55,579 bases of DNA, from NCBI RefSeq assembly GCF_014803895.1, contig NZ_JAAVAU010000027.1:1-55579 (forward strand). The letters run 5' to 3'. Source of the stretch: Lactobacillus sp. Lineage in GTDB: Bacteria; Bacillota; Bacilli; Lactobacillales; Lactobacillaceae. Positions within the stretch are counted from its first letter, which is position 1, and every line of letters starts with the position of its first letter. The position numbers and the translations under genes were made by a program. Shown here piece by piece: positions 14,474 through 24,106 of this stretch. Under the pieces are notes generated by a model. That model saw nothing but the letters and a program-made list of their open reading frames with translations. It was not told the origin of the DNA and ran no database searches.

Positions 14474-14752
14474 ATGGGTAAAAAAGTTGCACACACTTTT
14501 TTTAAGACAACTAATCACGTTGTTAGTGAACAAGAGTTACTAAATAGAGCACATAGAGTCAGAACATTTGAGGGCACTAACTATATAAATCATCAAAATG
14601 GTTTGTTTTTTTCTGTAGATGGCAAAAATAAGCTATCATTGTTTGAAATTTATCCGTCAGTAATGTCAGCTTACGATACTAACAGACGTATTTTTGCTAA
14701 AAGAAAGAAATCTAATCGACCGCTTCTCAGTGGTTTTACGATACGTAAATAG
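14474..14752 (+). CDS. Unknown basic 92-residue protein
   Basis: AGGAG precedes the ATG by 6-7 bases. The protein (MGKKVAHTFFKTTNHVVSEQ...) is basic, without a membrane segment, and ends RPLLSGFTIRK. No family is recognised. It stands alone between two structured RNAs, with no obvious terminator behind it. A nucleic-acid-binding role would fit its charge and setting but is unsupported. Confidence 0.55.
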   Translation: MGKKVAHTFFKTTNHVVSEQELLNRAHRVRTFEGTNYINHQNGLFFSVDGKNKLSLFEIYPSVMSAYDTNRRIFAKRKKSNRPLLSGFTIRK

Positions 14753-14854
14753 TATTAATTTTTACATCTAGCATTTCATTCTTTCAAAATGGAGTGTTAG
14801 CTGTAGCAATCAATATGATTGTTACAATCTTTCTTTGATAATTTTATTATTCCC

Positions 14855-15382
14855 TATAATTTAATTTAAAAAGTCACTTACATGGCTCTGCGATAACTGG
14901 TGTTTTAAAAAGAGGTTCGATTCCTCTTATCGCTCTACTCACTTGTTAGTGAGGTGTTCTTTGACAACTAAGCTCGAAAGAGTACATACTGCGGGATAAA
15001 GTTTGCGGGTAAAATTGCAAAAGGCAATTAATCTTTAATCTTCAACACAGCTTTGCTGGGTACGCTAGGTCTATTAGTCGAAATTTAAACCCGTTACGCT
15101 GCTAATTTTTTAGTCATAGGTAGAGTCCTAAAGAGGTGTAATTCCTTGTAAGCGTGAGTCTGTATATGGTTTACATAGACGCAGACAGTTGATAGTTATC
15201 TATAAACTAATCTTTCTAGTTTTTCATGTTTTCGCTATAAAAATATGAATCATTAACAAAGTCAATTAAATCAAAGTCTTGTTAGACTTTGATTTATAAA
15301 TAACTGGAGTATGGTATATCTCCATATCGGGACAGTGGTGGGTTAATAACTATAGTGGCGATTGATCCACTTGGAAAGAATT
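14855..15382 (+). ncRNA. Structured RNA D, leader of the transfer operon
   Basis: TATAAT at 14855-14860 starts about 520 non-coding bases that reach the first transfer gene. Visible helices: a tRNA-like module (14890-14933), CTCACT/AGTGAG (14938-14953), CTC-gaaa-GAG, ATTGC/GCAAT, ATCAAAGTCT/AGACTTTGAT near 15270-15292, TGGAG/CTCCA near 15305-15326, and AGTGG/CCACT just before the gene. No terminator separates it from the operon, so it may be a long regulatory leader or a large free RNA processed from it. Family not recognised. Confidence 0.55.
14890..14933 (+). ncRNA. tRNA-like T-arm/acceptor module
   Basis: GCGATA (14890-14895) pairs with TATCGC (14928-14933). Inside lies the T-arm AGAGG-TTCGATT-CCTCT with a textbook seven-base T-loop. 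ACTGGTG between them offers the GG that a D-loop would use. There is no anticodon arm. It resembles the tRNA-like half of tmRNA or a remnant of a tRNA 3' end. Confidence 0.55.
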
Positions 15383-16117
15383 ATGAAATTAACTTTTAAC
15401 AAACATAAATTTAAAAAGTTATCATCTATTTCTTTTTCTGCTTTGTTAGCTTGGTTAGTACCAATGGTATTGGTTTTATCAGTAGCTTTGATAATCCAAC
15501 AATTGGGAGCGAGTATTAATTCTGATCCATTTCAGTTATCTACTCTTGGTGACGTAGTTTTATTGTTATCTTGGATTTTTTCACCACTTGTTTCATTTGC
15601 ATTGTGGTTCGTTAATCGCAAAAAGAAAAATAATTTTATAAGCTCGTTCTTTATATATACTGTAATTTTATTTTTTGTATCTCTGATTCCATTATACGTG
15701 AATCCAGCTAAAAAAACTTCTTATGCTGTGAGGATAGCAATCAATAATACAAAAATCTTTTACATAGCTTTATATATAGCTTTATGTATTGGTTTTGTTG
15801 TTAACTTGTATATTTCTAAGCAGGCCCTTAAAAAGTCCAATTGGTGGCTTTTCATTGTTGCACTGCCTTATGTTTTTACGGGATTAATGGCTTTTCATCA
15901 ACAACAGGCTTTTATAAAGTTTATGAATTTAAAAGAGTTCAGTTATAAAAATGTATCTGAAATGTTATGGAACACAAATTTTAGTGATATTCGTTTGATA
16001 AACCCACTTTGGTATCAGATTATCGCTTTAATTATTGTAAGTACATTATTGATGCTAGGAGCTATTTTAAGTGAAATTATTTGGAAAAAGACGAAAAAAT
16101 GGCGAGAAAAAGCCTAA
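15383..16117 (+). CDS. Polytopic membrane protein of transfer operon
   Basis: The first gene of the operon encodes 244 residues with about six hydrophobic segments (for example LLAWLVPMVLVLSVALI and FYIALYIALCIGFVVNLYI) and a basic C-terminal end. I chose the ATG at 15383 (GGAAAG upstream) over a TTG 21 bases earlier. No family is recognised. It overlaps the next gene by 47 bases, so the two are translated together. Probably an inner part of the mating channel. Confidence 0.65.
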   Translation: MKLTFNKHKFKKLSSISFSALLAWLVPMVLVLSVALIIQQLGASINSDPFQLSTLGDVVLLLSWIFSPLVSFALWFVNRKKKNNFISSFFIYTVILFFVSLIPLYVNPAKKTSYAVRIAINNTKIFYIALYIALCIGFVVNLYISKQALKKSNWWLFIVALPYVFTGLMAFHQQQAFIKFMNLKEFSYKNVSEMLWNTNFSDIRLINPLWYQIIALIIVSTLLMLGAILSEIIWKKTKKWREKA

Positions 16118-17147
16118 AGATAAGATAAAAAAGAAAAAAAGAAAAAAATTATATAAAACTCCCAGTGATGTAAAACTTTTTTATCAAATGCCAGTAATTT
16201 TAGTGGTTTCAGTTATTTTACTACTTACTGGTTTTATTTGGATTGAGCATAATCATCGTGTTTATACCCAGCAAGTAATGGCATCTTCTATGAAATATAA
16301 TGAAGGGTTACCACTTTGGGGCGGTAAGTCTAAAGGTGCTCTAACTTTAGGTCATACTAGACTAAGTAAAGATGGTAAAACGTTAGCTGTTGAAATCAAA
16401 TATGATGATACAGCCCATCAACAATTGTCATCATTTGGTAATAGATACAAATTGAGACTTGTTGATACTAAGCAGAATCCAATGCCTAATGTAAAACTTA
16501 GATATGGAATTTTTGGTACTGATGGATCAGGTGTCTTAACAGTCTACTCTCCAACTGGTTTTAGAAATCAAGCTTTTATCGTAATGATTATTGATAATGG
16601 TCAATTGGTATCTACCGATGATTTACAAGATGATACTACACAAATGACTGATGATGATCTTGATGATTCAATTACTGCAGAACTTTCTAGTGGTGCAGAT
16701 GATAATCCTGATAGTACTAATGATAATGGTGAAGATAGTACAAGAGCTAAATTACCACCTTTGTATTATGTGAGATTAAATGCACACAATGCTAAACGAA
16801 ATTATCGAAATTGGAAAAATGATTCAGATATTGTAACTGATTTGTTTATAAAGAAAAATCTTGCTGACTTACGACGAAAAATGGATGTAGCTAAACAAAA
16901 AATAGAAAAAGCTCAAAAAACATTACATGAAATGAATATAAGACTTGAAGAAAATAAAGATGACGCTGTAGCTAGAGACAATAAGCAAAATTTGCAAACT
17001 ACTTTATCAGATTTACAACGTAATTATAAATTGATGAATAAACGGTATCAGAAACTTGAAGATAGCAGTATTTCTTCAGACATTCTGGAGCCTGAACAAA
17101 CAAAGCATCATACATATACGATTGATAGTCTTGAAAATATGTATTAG
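16071..17147 (+). CDS. Single-pass membrane protein with coiled coil, transfer operon
   Basis: Starts at GTG with AGGAG nine bases before, inside the preceding gene. The 358-residue protein has a very basic cytoplasmic start (residues 1-35, many Lys), one membrane segment (about 40-62), an extracellular domain (about 75-180), an acidic Asp/Ser linker (about 185-225) and a coiled coil (about 265-335). This topology suits a bitopic scaffold of a Gram-positive secretion channel. I do not recognise the family. Confidence 0.65.
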   Translation: MKLFGKRRKNGEKKPKDKIKKKKRKKLYKTPSDVKLFYQMPVILVVSVILLLTGFIWIEHNHRVYTQQVMASSMKYNEGLPLWGGKSKGALTLGHTRLSKDGKTLAVEIKYDDTAHQQLSSFGNRYKLRLVDTKQNPMPNVKLRYGIFGTDGSGVLTVYSPTGFRNQAFIVMIIDNGQLVSTDDLQDDTTQMTDDDLDDSITAELSSGADDNPDSTNDNGEDSTRAKLPPLYYVRLNAHNAKRNYRNWKNDSDIVTDLFIKKNLADLRRKMDVAKQKIEKAQKTLHEMNIRLEENKDDAVARDNKQNLQTTLSDLQRNYKLMNKRYQKLEDSSISSDILEPEQTKHHTYTIDSLENMY

Positions 17148-17166
17148 TTATAGATTTGGAGGAAAG

Positions 17167-17364
17167 ATGAAGAAGTCAAAAAGAATTGTATTAACCCCCC
17201 CATTGATTATTTATATGATAGGTCTTATGGGGGTAGGAATAATTACATGGATTTTAGGTGTATTTAAATATTTTATTGAAGTATTTATAGCCTTGGGTCT
17301 CACAAATACTTTATGTATGGCTATGTTTTTTATACGTAAAGATCATGAAAATGATTATGAATAG
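17167..17364 (+). CDS. Small two-span membrane protein
   Basis: I place the start at ATG 17167 because GGAGG lies 6-7 bases upstream; the longer frame from 17056 overlaps the previous gene without a good site. The 65-residue product has two membrane segments and a charged tail (RKDHENDYE). Small two-span proteins in this position resemble VirB3- or pilin-like components, but the match is only topological. Confidence 0.6.
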   Translation: MKKSKRIVLTPPLIIYMIGLMGVGIITWILGVFKYFIEVFIALGLTNTLCMAMFFIRKDHENDYE

Positions 17365-17620
17365 TAAGAGATTAGCAGAAGAGATATATAATTTTTTCTA
17401 TTCAAATCCCTCTAAAGGTGTTGATGATATCATTACCATGGCTCAAAGATCTTATGATAAAGCTCATAGAGAAATAGTTCCTCAATATAAACCTAGAAAG
17501 ATAGAAAATCTTAATAGCATCCCCGATGAATACAAAGCTAAAAGCAGAGTGGTTAAGCGCAGAGCATATCGTGATCAATCAACATTTGCAGATGAAGATG
17601 ATGATTATTGGGATAAATAG
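17345..17620 (+). CDS. Small charged protein, transfer operon
   Basis: It overlaps the end of the previous gene by 20 bases. Starts at 17345, 17351 and 17357 are all possible and none has a strong ribosome-binding site, which suggests coupling. The 91-residue product is soluble, basic in the middle (KSRVVKRRAYRD) with an acidic end (DEDDDYWDK). Function unknown. Confidence 0.55.
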   Translation: MKMIMNSKRLAEEIYNFFYSNPSKGVDDIITMAQRSYDKAHREIVPQYKPRKIENLNSIPDEYKAKSRVVKRRAYRDQSTFADEDDDYWDK

Positions 17621-17638
17621 TTATAAGAAAGGTTAATA

Positions 17639-17815
17639 ATGACTAAATCATTAATAGGAGTCATTTTGATTGCAGTGGCAGTTGGGACAATATGTGCGGT
17701 TGAAACTCCAGCGTTAGAAGCATTTAAACATACATATACTTCAAAAATTGCGGCATTCATATTTGCTACTGTTTTAATTTTAGTGACAGGTGCTTTTGTA
17801 GTATTACATAAATAG
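17639..17815 (+). CDS. 58-residue two-span membrane protein
   Basis: MTKSLIGVILIAVAVGTICA, then a short polar loop, then a second membrane segment (FIFATVLILVTGAFVVLHK). GAAAGG lies 9 bases before the ATG, and a terminator follows eight bases after the stop. The size and two-helix plan are those of VirB2/TrbC-type pilins or VirB3-like proteins; no sequence signature settles it. Confidence 0.6.
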   Translation: MTKSLIGVILIAVAVGTICAVETPALEAFKHTYTSKIAAFIFATVLILVTGAFVVLHK

Positions 17816-17822
17816 ATTATTT

Positions 17823-17852
17823 AAAAGGTTGTTAGTAATAACAGCCTTTTTT
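17823..17852 (+). terminator. Terminator inside the transfer region
   Basis: AAAAGGTTGTTA-gtaa-TAACAGCCTTTTTT. It would separate the first five genes from the rest, or attenuate transcription between them. I see no strong promoter before the next gene. Confidence 0.75.
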
Positions 17853-17883
17853 ATTTGCTCTTTTTAGAAAGAATGGTGAATCA

Positions 17884-19890
17884 ATGAGTAGCATACACTT
17901 GGTAATTCCAGAAGAAGTTGATAAAAATTATAATCACGCTTTATCACTTTTGTCAGCTGGTGCAGGAGATTTTGTAGGATATAAAGATAAACTCTCTATG
18001 CTTGAAGATATTATGTACAATCCTGGTAATCCTAGTGCAGTTATTCTTGGTGAAGCTGGTGTCGGTAAAACAGCATTAGTTGAACAATTGATTCATTTAC
18101 ATGAAGAGACTACTGAGCCATTTGTTGTAGTGAGATTAGCAATTGAAACTTTAGGTGCTTTGCCAGAAAACATTATGATTGCCCGAATGAGTACACTTCT
18201 TGATGATATGCGTGTAATTCGTAAGGCAACGCAAAAAGGTAATCCAGGAAAAAGATTCAAACTTATTCTTTTTATTGATGAAGTTCATAAGCTTAATGAC
18301 TACGGAAAAAGTGTTAGATCTTCTGCGGCACTAAATGCTCTTAAGGAAGGGTTAGGACGTGGCGTGTTCCCAATCATTACAGCCACTACTGCTAAAGAAT
18401 ATTTTGAAAATTTGGCTCAAGATGATGCGATTGATAGACGTTTCAATAAAGTAATTATTGATCCACCATCTTTAAAACTAACGGCTTTGATTTTAAGACG
18501 GCATATAGAGTCTTTAAGAAAAAAGTTAGATTATGTACCTGAAATTACTGATAGGAGTTTAACTGAACTCGTTAATTTAGCTGATGTTTATGTTCGTAAC
18601 CAAGTTAATCCGGCTAAGTCTAAGGCATTACTTGATAGTTGTGTTGGACGAGAAACAAGGCTGTATATGGTTACTGGTGAAAAAAGAAAAATTGATCACT
18701 TAACGTTTAGATATATTTTTAAGCAAGAAGGATATAACATCGATCCGCCTGCTAGTGCGAAAGTTGTTAGAGCAGAAATACATAGACGTGTTAAGGGACA
18801 GCCTTTGGCGGTTAAGTTAATTGGTGATGCAATCAATAATGCTTTCTATGCTCCTCGAAATCGTAAAAAGCCACTGTTTACAGCTCTTTTAGTTGGTACT
18901 ACTGGTGTTGGTAAGACGGAGACCGCAAAAGCCGTAGCAAAAGCTCTATTTGGTCGTGATGATGCCATATTGACTATTAATGGTGGTGACTATCCTACGG
19001 CTGAAGATGCTCCTCAAGTTCAAAAAATTATCGGTGATGATATGGCAGCTAATAAACAAAAAGTAATTTTACTTGATGAGTTTGAAAAATCACATCGAAC
19101 TGTACAATTTTCACTTATGAGAATGCTTGACGAGGGTATTGTTAGAGATAGTCATGGCGTTGATCGTGCAATAAACAGTACTGTTGTTCTTGGTACTTCA
19201 AACTTAGGTGCCGACTTTTTCAATAAAATGGGAAAAAATATGCAAATCAATCGAAATGAACATCCAAATGACTATTCGGATGAAATGTATCAAAAGTTTA
19301 ACCATAACAAGAGTGAATTAGTTCAAGCTTTGGTAAATGGTGATACTGGTCAAAATAATGGTATTAAGCCTGAAATTTTACAAAGATTTCAAGCTATTAT
19401 TCCATACTTACCACTTCCTCCAGCAGTTATGGCGATGATTGCCAGAATAAAGGTCGAAGCCTTGCAAAAGGGCTGGAGCATCCCGGGAAGTATTTATTCT
19501 TTGGGAAACATGAGTATTAGATTGATCTTACCTCAACCTGAAAGTGGGGACTGGTGGTATAAACACTTAGGCAATAAGGTCTTTTATGATATTGATCCTG
19601 TATCAGTAATGATTGCGGATGACATGATCAGCCGTGAAGGTGATAAGGAAGGTGCAAGAGCCATTGATGAAATAATCAATACTAGGTTAGTTTCTAAGGT
19701 CAGCGAAATTATTTCAGACCGTATTGAAGAAGGATTACCAGTTGATTCTAAATATGGTGGCTTTCTTATTAGCACAAATGGTCATGCGACTTTTGAGAGT
19801 ACAGATAGAGGTGCCGCTGATATTTCTGTTAAATTTTTGACTAATGAAGATATCAGAGAAGAAACAGAAAGCAGCGACTACATCTATTAG
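17884..19890 (+). CDS. ClpB/ClpC-like double AAA+ ATPase of transfer system
   Basis: The 668-residue protein carries two AAA+ modules: Walker A GEAGVGKTA (about 57-65) and Walker B LILFIDEVHKL (about 128-138), then GTTGVGKTET (about 338-347) and VILLDEFEKSH (about 394-404), with DRRFNKV as arginine finger of the first ring. This is the Clp/Hsp100 plan, but the N-domain and middle domain of true ClpB are missing and no ClpP-binding loop is evident. Such ATPases occur in the transfer clusters of some Gram-positive elements. As the VirB4-like protein here lacks a P-loop, this enzyme may power the channel (inference). Weak ribosome-binding site. Confidence 0.85.
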   Translation: MSSIHLVIPEEVDKNYNHALSLLSAGAGDFVGYKDKLSMLEDIMYNPGNPSAVILGEAGVGKTALVEQLIHLHEETTEPFVVVRLAIETLGALPENIMIARMSTLLDDMRVIRKATQKGNPGKRFKLILFIDEVHKLNDYGKSVRSSAALNALKEGLGRGVFPIITATTAKEYFENLAQDDAIDRRFNKVIIDPPSLKLTALILRRHIESLRKKLDYVPEITDRSLTELVNLADVYVRNQVNPAKSKALLDSCVGRETRLYMVTGEKRKIDHLTFRYIFKQEGYNIDPPASAKVVRAEIHRRVKGQPLAVKLIGDAINNAFYAPRNRKKPLFTALLVGTTGVGKTETAKAVAKALFGRDDAILTINGGDYPTAEDAPQVQKIIGDDMAANKQKVILLDEFEKSHRTVQFSLMRMLDEGIVRDSHGVDRAINSTVVLGTSNLGADFFNKMGKNMQINRNEHPNDYSDEMYQKFNHNKSELVQALVNGDTGQNNGIKPEILQRFQAIIPYLPLPPAVMAMIARIKVEALQKGWSIPGSIYSLGNMSIRLILPQPESGDWWYKHLGNKVFYDIDPVSVMIADDMISREGDKEGARAIDEIINTRLVSKVSEIISDRIEEGLPVDSKYGGFLISTNGHATFESTDRGAADISVKFLTNEDIREETESSDYIY

Positions 19891-19918
19891 CGGAGTATCA
19901 CTGGAAAGGGGGTGAAAC

Positions 19919-22900
19919 ATGAAAATAATAAAAAGATGTTCTTATTGTTTATTGAGATTTTTAAAAACTAAGACCGCTGTAATCTTAGCTTTATTAGCGC
20001 TAATAGGTGTGGGAGTATCCAGTCAGGTCAAAGCAAGTACTAATTATAATTTCTCAACTGTTTTTCAATATTATATGCTTGATAACCGTGCAGAGAGTGT
20101 AACAGAGCAAGGTAGTAATCATAAGGCAGCCTATGTGGCACCACTAGGGTCTGGTGGTATTAGCGGTTCATTTTCATACGATGATATTGTTAATTCTGCT
20201 CCTAATGAACAGGGTGCTCGTAATACTGCTAAAAACTTTGTCTCTATGATGGCAACTTACTCAACTTTTAAGTACTTTTCAAATAGAGTTCAAGGATTTG
20301 AGAGTATAGGTGCTTATATTGGACGTTTTATTATCATGATAGTATTGATGCCGATTGCGTTATTGATGGACTTTGTAAATATGCTGGTACCGGCTTTATT
20401 AAAGCTACTTGCTAAAATGAATATCATCCCTTTATTGGGAAGCGTATTAACTAATTTATCTATCCAATCTGGGATGCTTAAAGCTCTAGGTTTATCTAAA
20501 GAAACAATCAATAACTTTTTAGATGCGTTTCTTGCGATAGCTATTATCTTTATCTTAATTTCATTAGCAATGGCATTAAGGCGTGGTGCTCAAAATATCG
20601 ACCAGTATCACTTTAATAAATTTAAAGGACGTATATTTACCATGATCTGTTTACCACTTGTAGTGGGTGGAGCTGCAACACTCATCAATTCAATTACTGA
20701 TATGACTAGTAAATTCCCACAAGTAACTACTGATGATTTTACACGTTACTTGGTTGATGATAGAACTTGGGCTTATCAATATAACTTTGCGCCTATGGGT
20801 AACTCAACAAAAGAGTCTGATATAAAAAGCGATGATAATGGATCGTTTGTAGATCTTGATTTTGATCCTTATGTTGATGCTGGTGCTAAAAGAATCGCAA
20901 ACATTAATCAAAATAGTTCTATAGCAGGTAAGCAATCAGTTTTTCCTAATAGTGCTTTATTAATGGCATATGGGATGAGTCAAGCATTTTCAGCTACCGA
21001 TTATATCAATTATGAGGGGTCTGAACAGTCAAATGCTAATCCTATAGCTTATGGCTCTTACTATGAGTATGCTTTTGAATTTGGTCAAGGAACAGACAGT
21101 AAATTGTTAGACGTCAATAACGCTTACTATCCTTCTGGTGGAAAATCTGGTGTAAAAGATGATCAGGACGGCTCTTATAAGTCTGCAATCAATGATTATA
21201 AGGCAGGGAAAGACGGTAAAAGCTTAAATACTTCAGTTATTACAGCTTGGCGTGATCGCTTTATCTATGGTGCCAAAAATTCAGGTGATTTAGATAAGTA
21301 CTACGGCACTACTCCCAGTCAAGAAATGGTTAAAAACCAAGTAGGTGGGCATAAAAGTGGTACTGTCCCATCAGACCAATCAATGTTTTTGATTTTATCA
21401 ACAATATTTGATGAAAATGGTGGACGCTACTATATTGATGCGCCTGCCCGTGGTATTTACCAAATGAAAGGACAATTTGATAGTAACCGTTCAGATTACT
21501 ATGTTGTTTCGATGATTGGAAACCCAGGCTTTACTATTTGTGGTATGCTTACGAAACCATTAATTACTTTAGTGGTTTGGATGGCATTACTCATAGCTAT
21601 TTTCTCGGTGGGTTTGCTGGATATGAATATTAGACCGCTTGAAGCTTATGTTAAGGGAATCATAGTTGGAGATTTAGAATATCCAGCTGCATTCTTATTC
21701 TATGCATTAGGAATTGCAGGAACTTTAATAATGTTCTCGATTATGCCACAATTGTTAACTACATTCATTACTGCAATTTCAAATATGGTAGTGAAGGCTA
21801 TCCCAATGGCCTCTGGTGCAACACCTACATCCCCACAACAATCATTAGCTTATAATGGTACTCCTTTAATTATTCAAGGAATCGTTGGTGTATTTTTTGC
21901 TGGTTTATGGATCAAGTCTGAAAAATTTAGAAATATCTTGAATGAGATATACTGCTATCCATGGAATTGGGCTAAAGCTGCTGGTGCTAGACTTGAACAG
22001 TCGGCTAATAGAAACGGCTATGCAGTTAAAGCTAGAGCTGCTGAGACCAATCAGAGAATGCATAGAAGATTTGGTAAACCTCTTAACAAGGCTAACGATA
22101 AACTGAGAGGCTTTTCTAATAAGTTATTGGGTAAATCAGCTCCTGTATTAGCAACAGATAATGATAATCCTGAAAATAGACCGAACAATGATGCTCCAAC
22201 TAAGAGTACACACGAAAATGAAATACCTAAAAAGAGTACTTCTACTACATCAACTAGTAAACGTAGAAAGGCTAAGACTCCTGAAGAAATCAAACGTAAT
22301 GGTCAATTTGATCGTATCAATAAAGACTTGTCTGATGTTCAAATGGATCCTAAGACCTCTAGTGCTACAGTGGATAAGGTACTTGATGCACAAAAAGCAG
22401 TTGACGACTTTAGAAAGAAGCCTACTAAGAAGAACTTTGCTGCTGCGAAGGGACGCTTAGAAGCTTTGAAGCAACAGATGATTAAAGATGGTGCTCCTAA
22501 GGGTAAGATTGCTGCAGTGGATAAGGCTATCAGCGAACTTGATAATCTTGGTAAAGACTACGGTATTGACCCTGAAAAGGTTAAACCAGAAAAACCGGTT
22601 AAATCTAAGAATGTTGAAGTTAAAGATAAAGATGATTCTAAGATTGAAGCTGGTAAACTTGGAAAAGCACAACAAGCTATTAATACCTTTAAGAAGCAAC
22701 CAACCGCTAAGAACTTTGCTACTGCTAAAGGTCAATTAGAAGATTTAAAGAAGCAGATGATTAAAGATGGTGCTCCAAAGGAAGATATAGCTAAAGTTGA
22801 TAATGCTATCAAAGATCTTGATAACTCAGCAAGAGAAAATGGTATTGATCCTAATAAGATTAAGCCAGACAAACCTGTTGTATCTAAGAATGCACAACCT

Positions 22901-24106
22901 AAGAGTCTTGATATTAGAGATACTGGGATTAAATCAGTTCCGGCTAATAAACTTAAGAGTACACAACAGGCTATGGATACCTTTAAGAAGCAACCAACCG
23001 CTAAGAACTTTGCTACTGCTAAAGGTCAATTAGAAGATTTAAAGAAGCAAATGATTAAAGATGGTGCTCCTAAGGAAGATATAGCTAAAGTTGATAATGC
23101 TATCAAGAATCTTGATGATTCAGCAAGAAAAGAAGGTATTGATCCTAATAAGATTAAGCCAGACAAACCTGTTGTATCTAAGAATACTCAGCCGAAGAAA
23201 CCTAATATTAATCCTCAGCCAACTAAAATTACTAGACTTAGGGATGCCCAACAAGCTATAGATACTTTCAAGAAGCAACCAACTACCGATAATTACACTG
23301 CTGCTAAAGGTAAATTAGAAGGTTTGAAGCAGCAAATGGTTAAGGATGGTGTTCCTAAGGAAGATATAGCTAAGGTCGATAAAGCTATTAAGGGATTAGA
23401 TAATTCGGCACAAAAGCATGGTATTGATGTAACAAAGCAAAATTCTACTAATGCAGGTAATGCTCAAACTACTAGTCCTACTGAATCGCACCATAAGCAA
23501 GTTACTCAAAAGGTAGATCAATCTGATAATAATAGTTCAGAGTCACCAAAGACTACGACCGTTGAAACTTCTGAAGCTCAAACTACTAGCCATACTAATA
23601 CTCAAAATAAGAGCAGAATTTTAAAGGAGGCGCATAAACATAAGAATATATTAGATAGTAAAAATGTCGTCAAAGATTCTAAAGTTATAAATTCTGAGGA
23701 CGCTGAGTCGACTTTCAAGAACACTAAAAAAGTTGTTGATCACTTAGAAACTCATAATAATCACAAACCAGTTGTAAATGTTACTGATACTAAAGAAACA
23801 AACAGAATCGTTAAGAATATAACTAGTGATCCTGAAATTCATAGAACTACTCGTTATGTGAATACTAACCAAATTAAGGGTGTAGTAAGTTCGCTAGGGG
23901 ATGCAGCAAAAGATGAGCGTGTTGTAAAACCGCTTAAGCAGTTGTATCAAAGTCAAAACTTATCTGATGTTAAGCATAGTATCAGATCATTACAAAAGTC
24001 TGTGAGAGCTTTAGACTCTAATACAAAGAAACAAATCAATAAGAAATCATTGATTGATAGTTTGTATAATTTACAAAATAGTAATAAATTTGGAGGTAAA
24101 AAATAA
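19919..24106 (+). CDS. VirB6/TrbL-like membrane protein with repetitive tail
   Basis: The 1395-residue protein begins with a signal-like segment (residues 17-38, ending VKAS). It then has several membrane helices near 130-230, a large extracellular stretch, and more helices near 540-670. This layout is that of the polytopic VirB6-type channel subunit of Gram-positive conjugation systems. From about residue 820 to 1172 a unit of 75-95 residues is repeated four times (AQQAIDTFKKQPTAKNFATA, then LEDLKKQMIKDGAPKEDIAK and DKPVVSKN linkers). Further Thr/Ser-rich and helical sequence reaches the end. AAGGGGGTGA is a strong ribosome-binding site. The cytoplasmic tail may act as a flexible scaffold. 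Confidence 0.75.
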   Translation: MKIIKRCSYCLLRFLKTKTAVILALLALIGVGVSSQVKASTNYNFSTVFQYYMLDNRAESVTEQGSNHKAAYVAPLGSGGISGSFSYDDIVNSAPNEQGARNTAKNFVSMMATYSTFKYFSNRVQGFESIGAYIGRFIIMIVLMPIALLMDFVNMLVPALLKLLAKMNIIPLLGSVLTNLSIQSGMLKALGLSKETINNFLDAFLAIAIIFILISLAMALRRGAQNIDQYHFNKFKGRIFTMICLPLVVGGAATLINSITDMTSKFPQVTTDDFTRYLVDDRTWAYQYNFAPMGNSTKESDIKSDDNGSFVDLDFDPYVDAGAKRIANINQNSSIAGKQSVFPNSALLMAYGMSQAFSATDYINYEGSEQSNANPIAYGSYYEYAFEFGQGTDSKLLDVNNAYYPSGGKSGVKDDQDGSYKSAINDYKAGKDGKSLNTSVITAWRDRFIYGAKNSGDLDKYYGTTPSQEMVKNQVGGHKSGTVPSDQSMFLILSTIFDENGGRYYIDAPARGIYQMKGQFDSNRSDYYVVSMIGNPGFTICGMLTKPLITLVVWMALLIAIFSVGLLDMNIRPLEAYVKGIIVGDLEYPAAFLFYALGIAGTLIMFSIMPQLLTTFITAISNMVVKAIPMASGATPTSPQQSLAYNGTPLIIQGIVGVFFAGLWIKSEKFRNILNEIYCYPWNWAKAAGARLEQSANRNGYAVKARAAETNQRMHRRFGKPLNKANDKLRGFSNKLLGKSAPVLATDNDNPENRPNNDAPTKSTHENEIPKKSTSTTSTSKRRKAKTPEEIKRNGQFDRINKDLSDVQMDPKTSSATVDKVLDAQKAVDDFRKKPTKKNFAAAKGRLEALKQQMIKDGAPKGKIAAVDKAISELDNLGKDYGIDPEKVKPEKPVKSKNVEVKDKDDSKIEAGKLGKAQQAINTFKKQPTAKNFATAKGQLEDLKKQMIKDGAPKEDIAKVDNAIKDLDNSARENGIDPNKIKPDKPVVSKNAQPKSLDIRDTGIKSVPANKLKSTQQAMDTFKKQPTAKNFATAKGQLEDLKKQMIKDGAPKEDIAKVDNAIKNLDDSARKEGIDPNKIKPDKPVVSKNTQPKKPNINPQPTKITRLRDAQQAIDTFKKQPTTDNYTAAKGKLEGLKQQMVKDGVPKEDIAKVDKAIKGLDNSAQKHGIDVTKQNSTNAGNAQTTSPTESHHKQVTQKVDQSDNNSSESPKTTTVETSEAQTTSHTNTQNKSRILKEAHKHKNILDSKNVVKDSKVINSEDAESTFKNTKKVVDHLETHNNHKPVVNVTDTKETNRIVKNITSDPEIHRTTRYVNTNQIKGVVSSLGDAAKDERVVKPLKQLYQSQNLSDVKHSIRSLQKSVRALDSNTKKQINKKSLIDSLYNLQNSNKFGGKK
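22378..23435 (+). repeat. Four in-frame tandem repeats in the VirB6-like gene
   Basis: Units start near 22378, 22657, 22948 and 23233. Units 2 and 3 share long blocks of near-identical DNA (from TTTAAGAAGCAACC onward, about 180 bases), indicating recent duplication and a chance of copy-number change by slippage or recombination. Confidence 0.8.

Noticed and set aside
14890..14933. A functional tRNA gene
   Set aside because: There is no anticodon arm, only six acceptor pairs and no CCA; it is at best a tRNA-like module or remnant.
22161..23033. Several open frames overlapping the repeats of the VirB6-like gene
   Set aside because: They are produced by the repetitive, stop-poor Lys/Leu-rich coding sequence and have no start signals.
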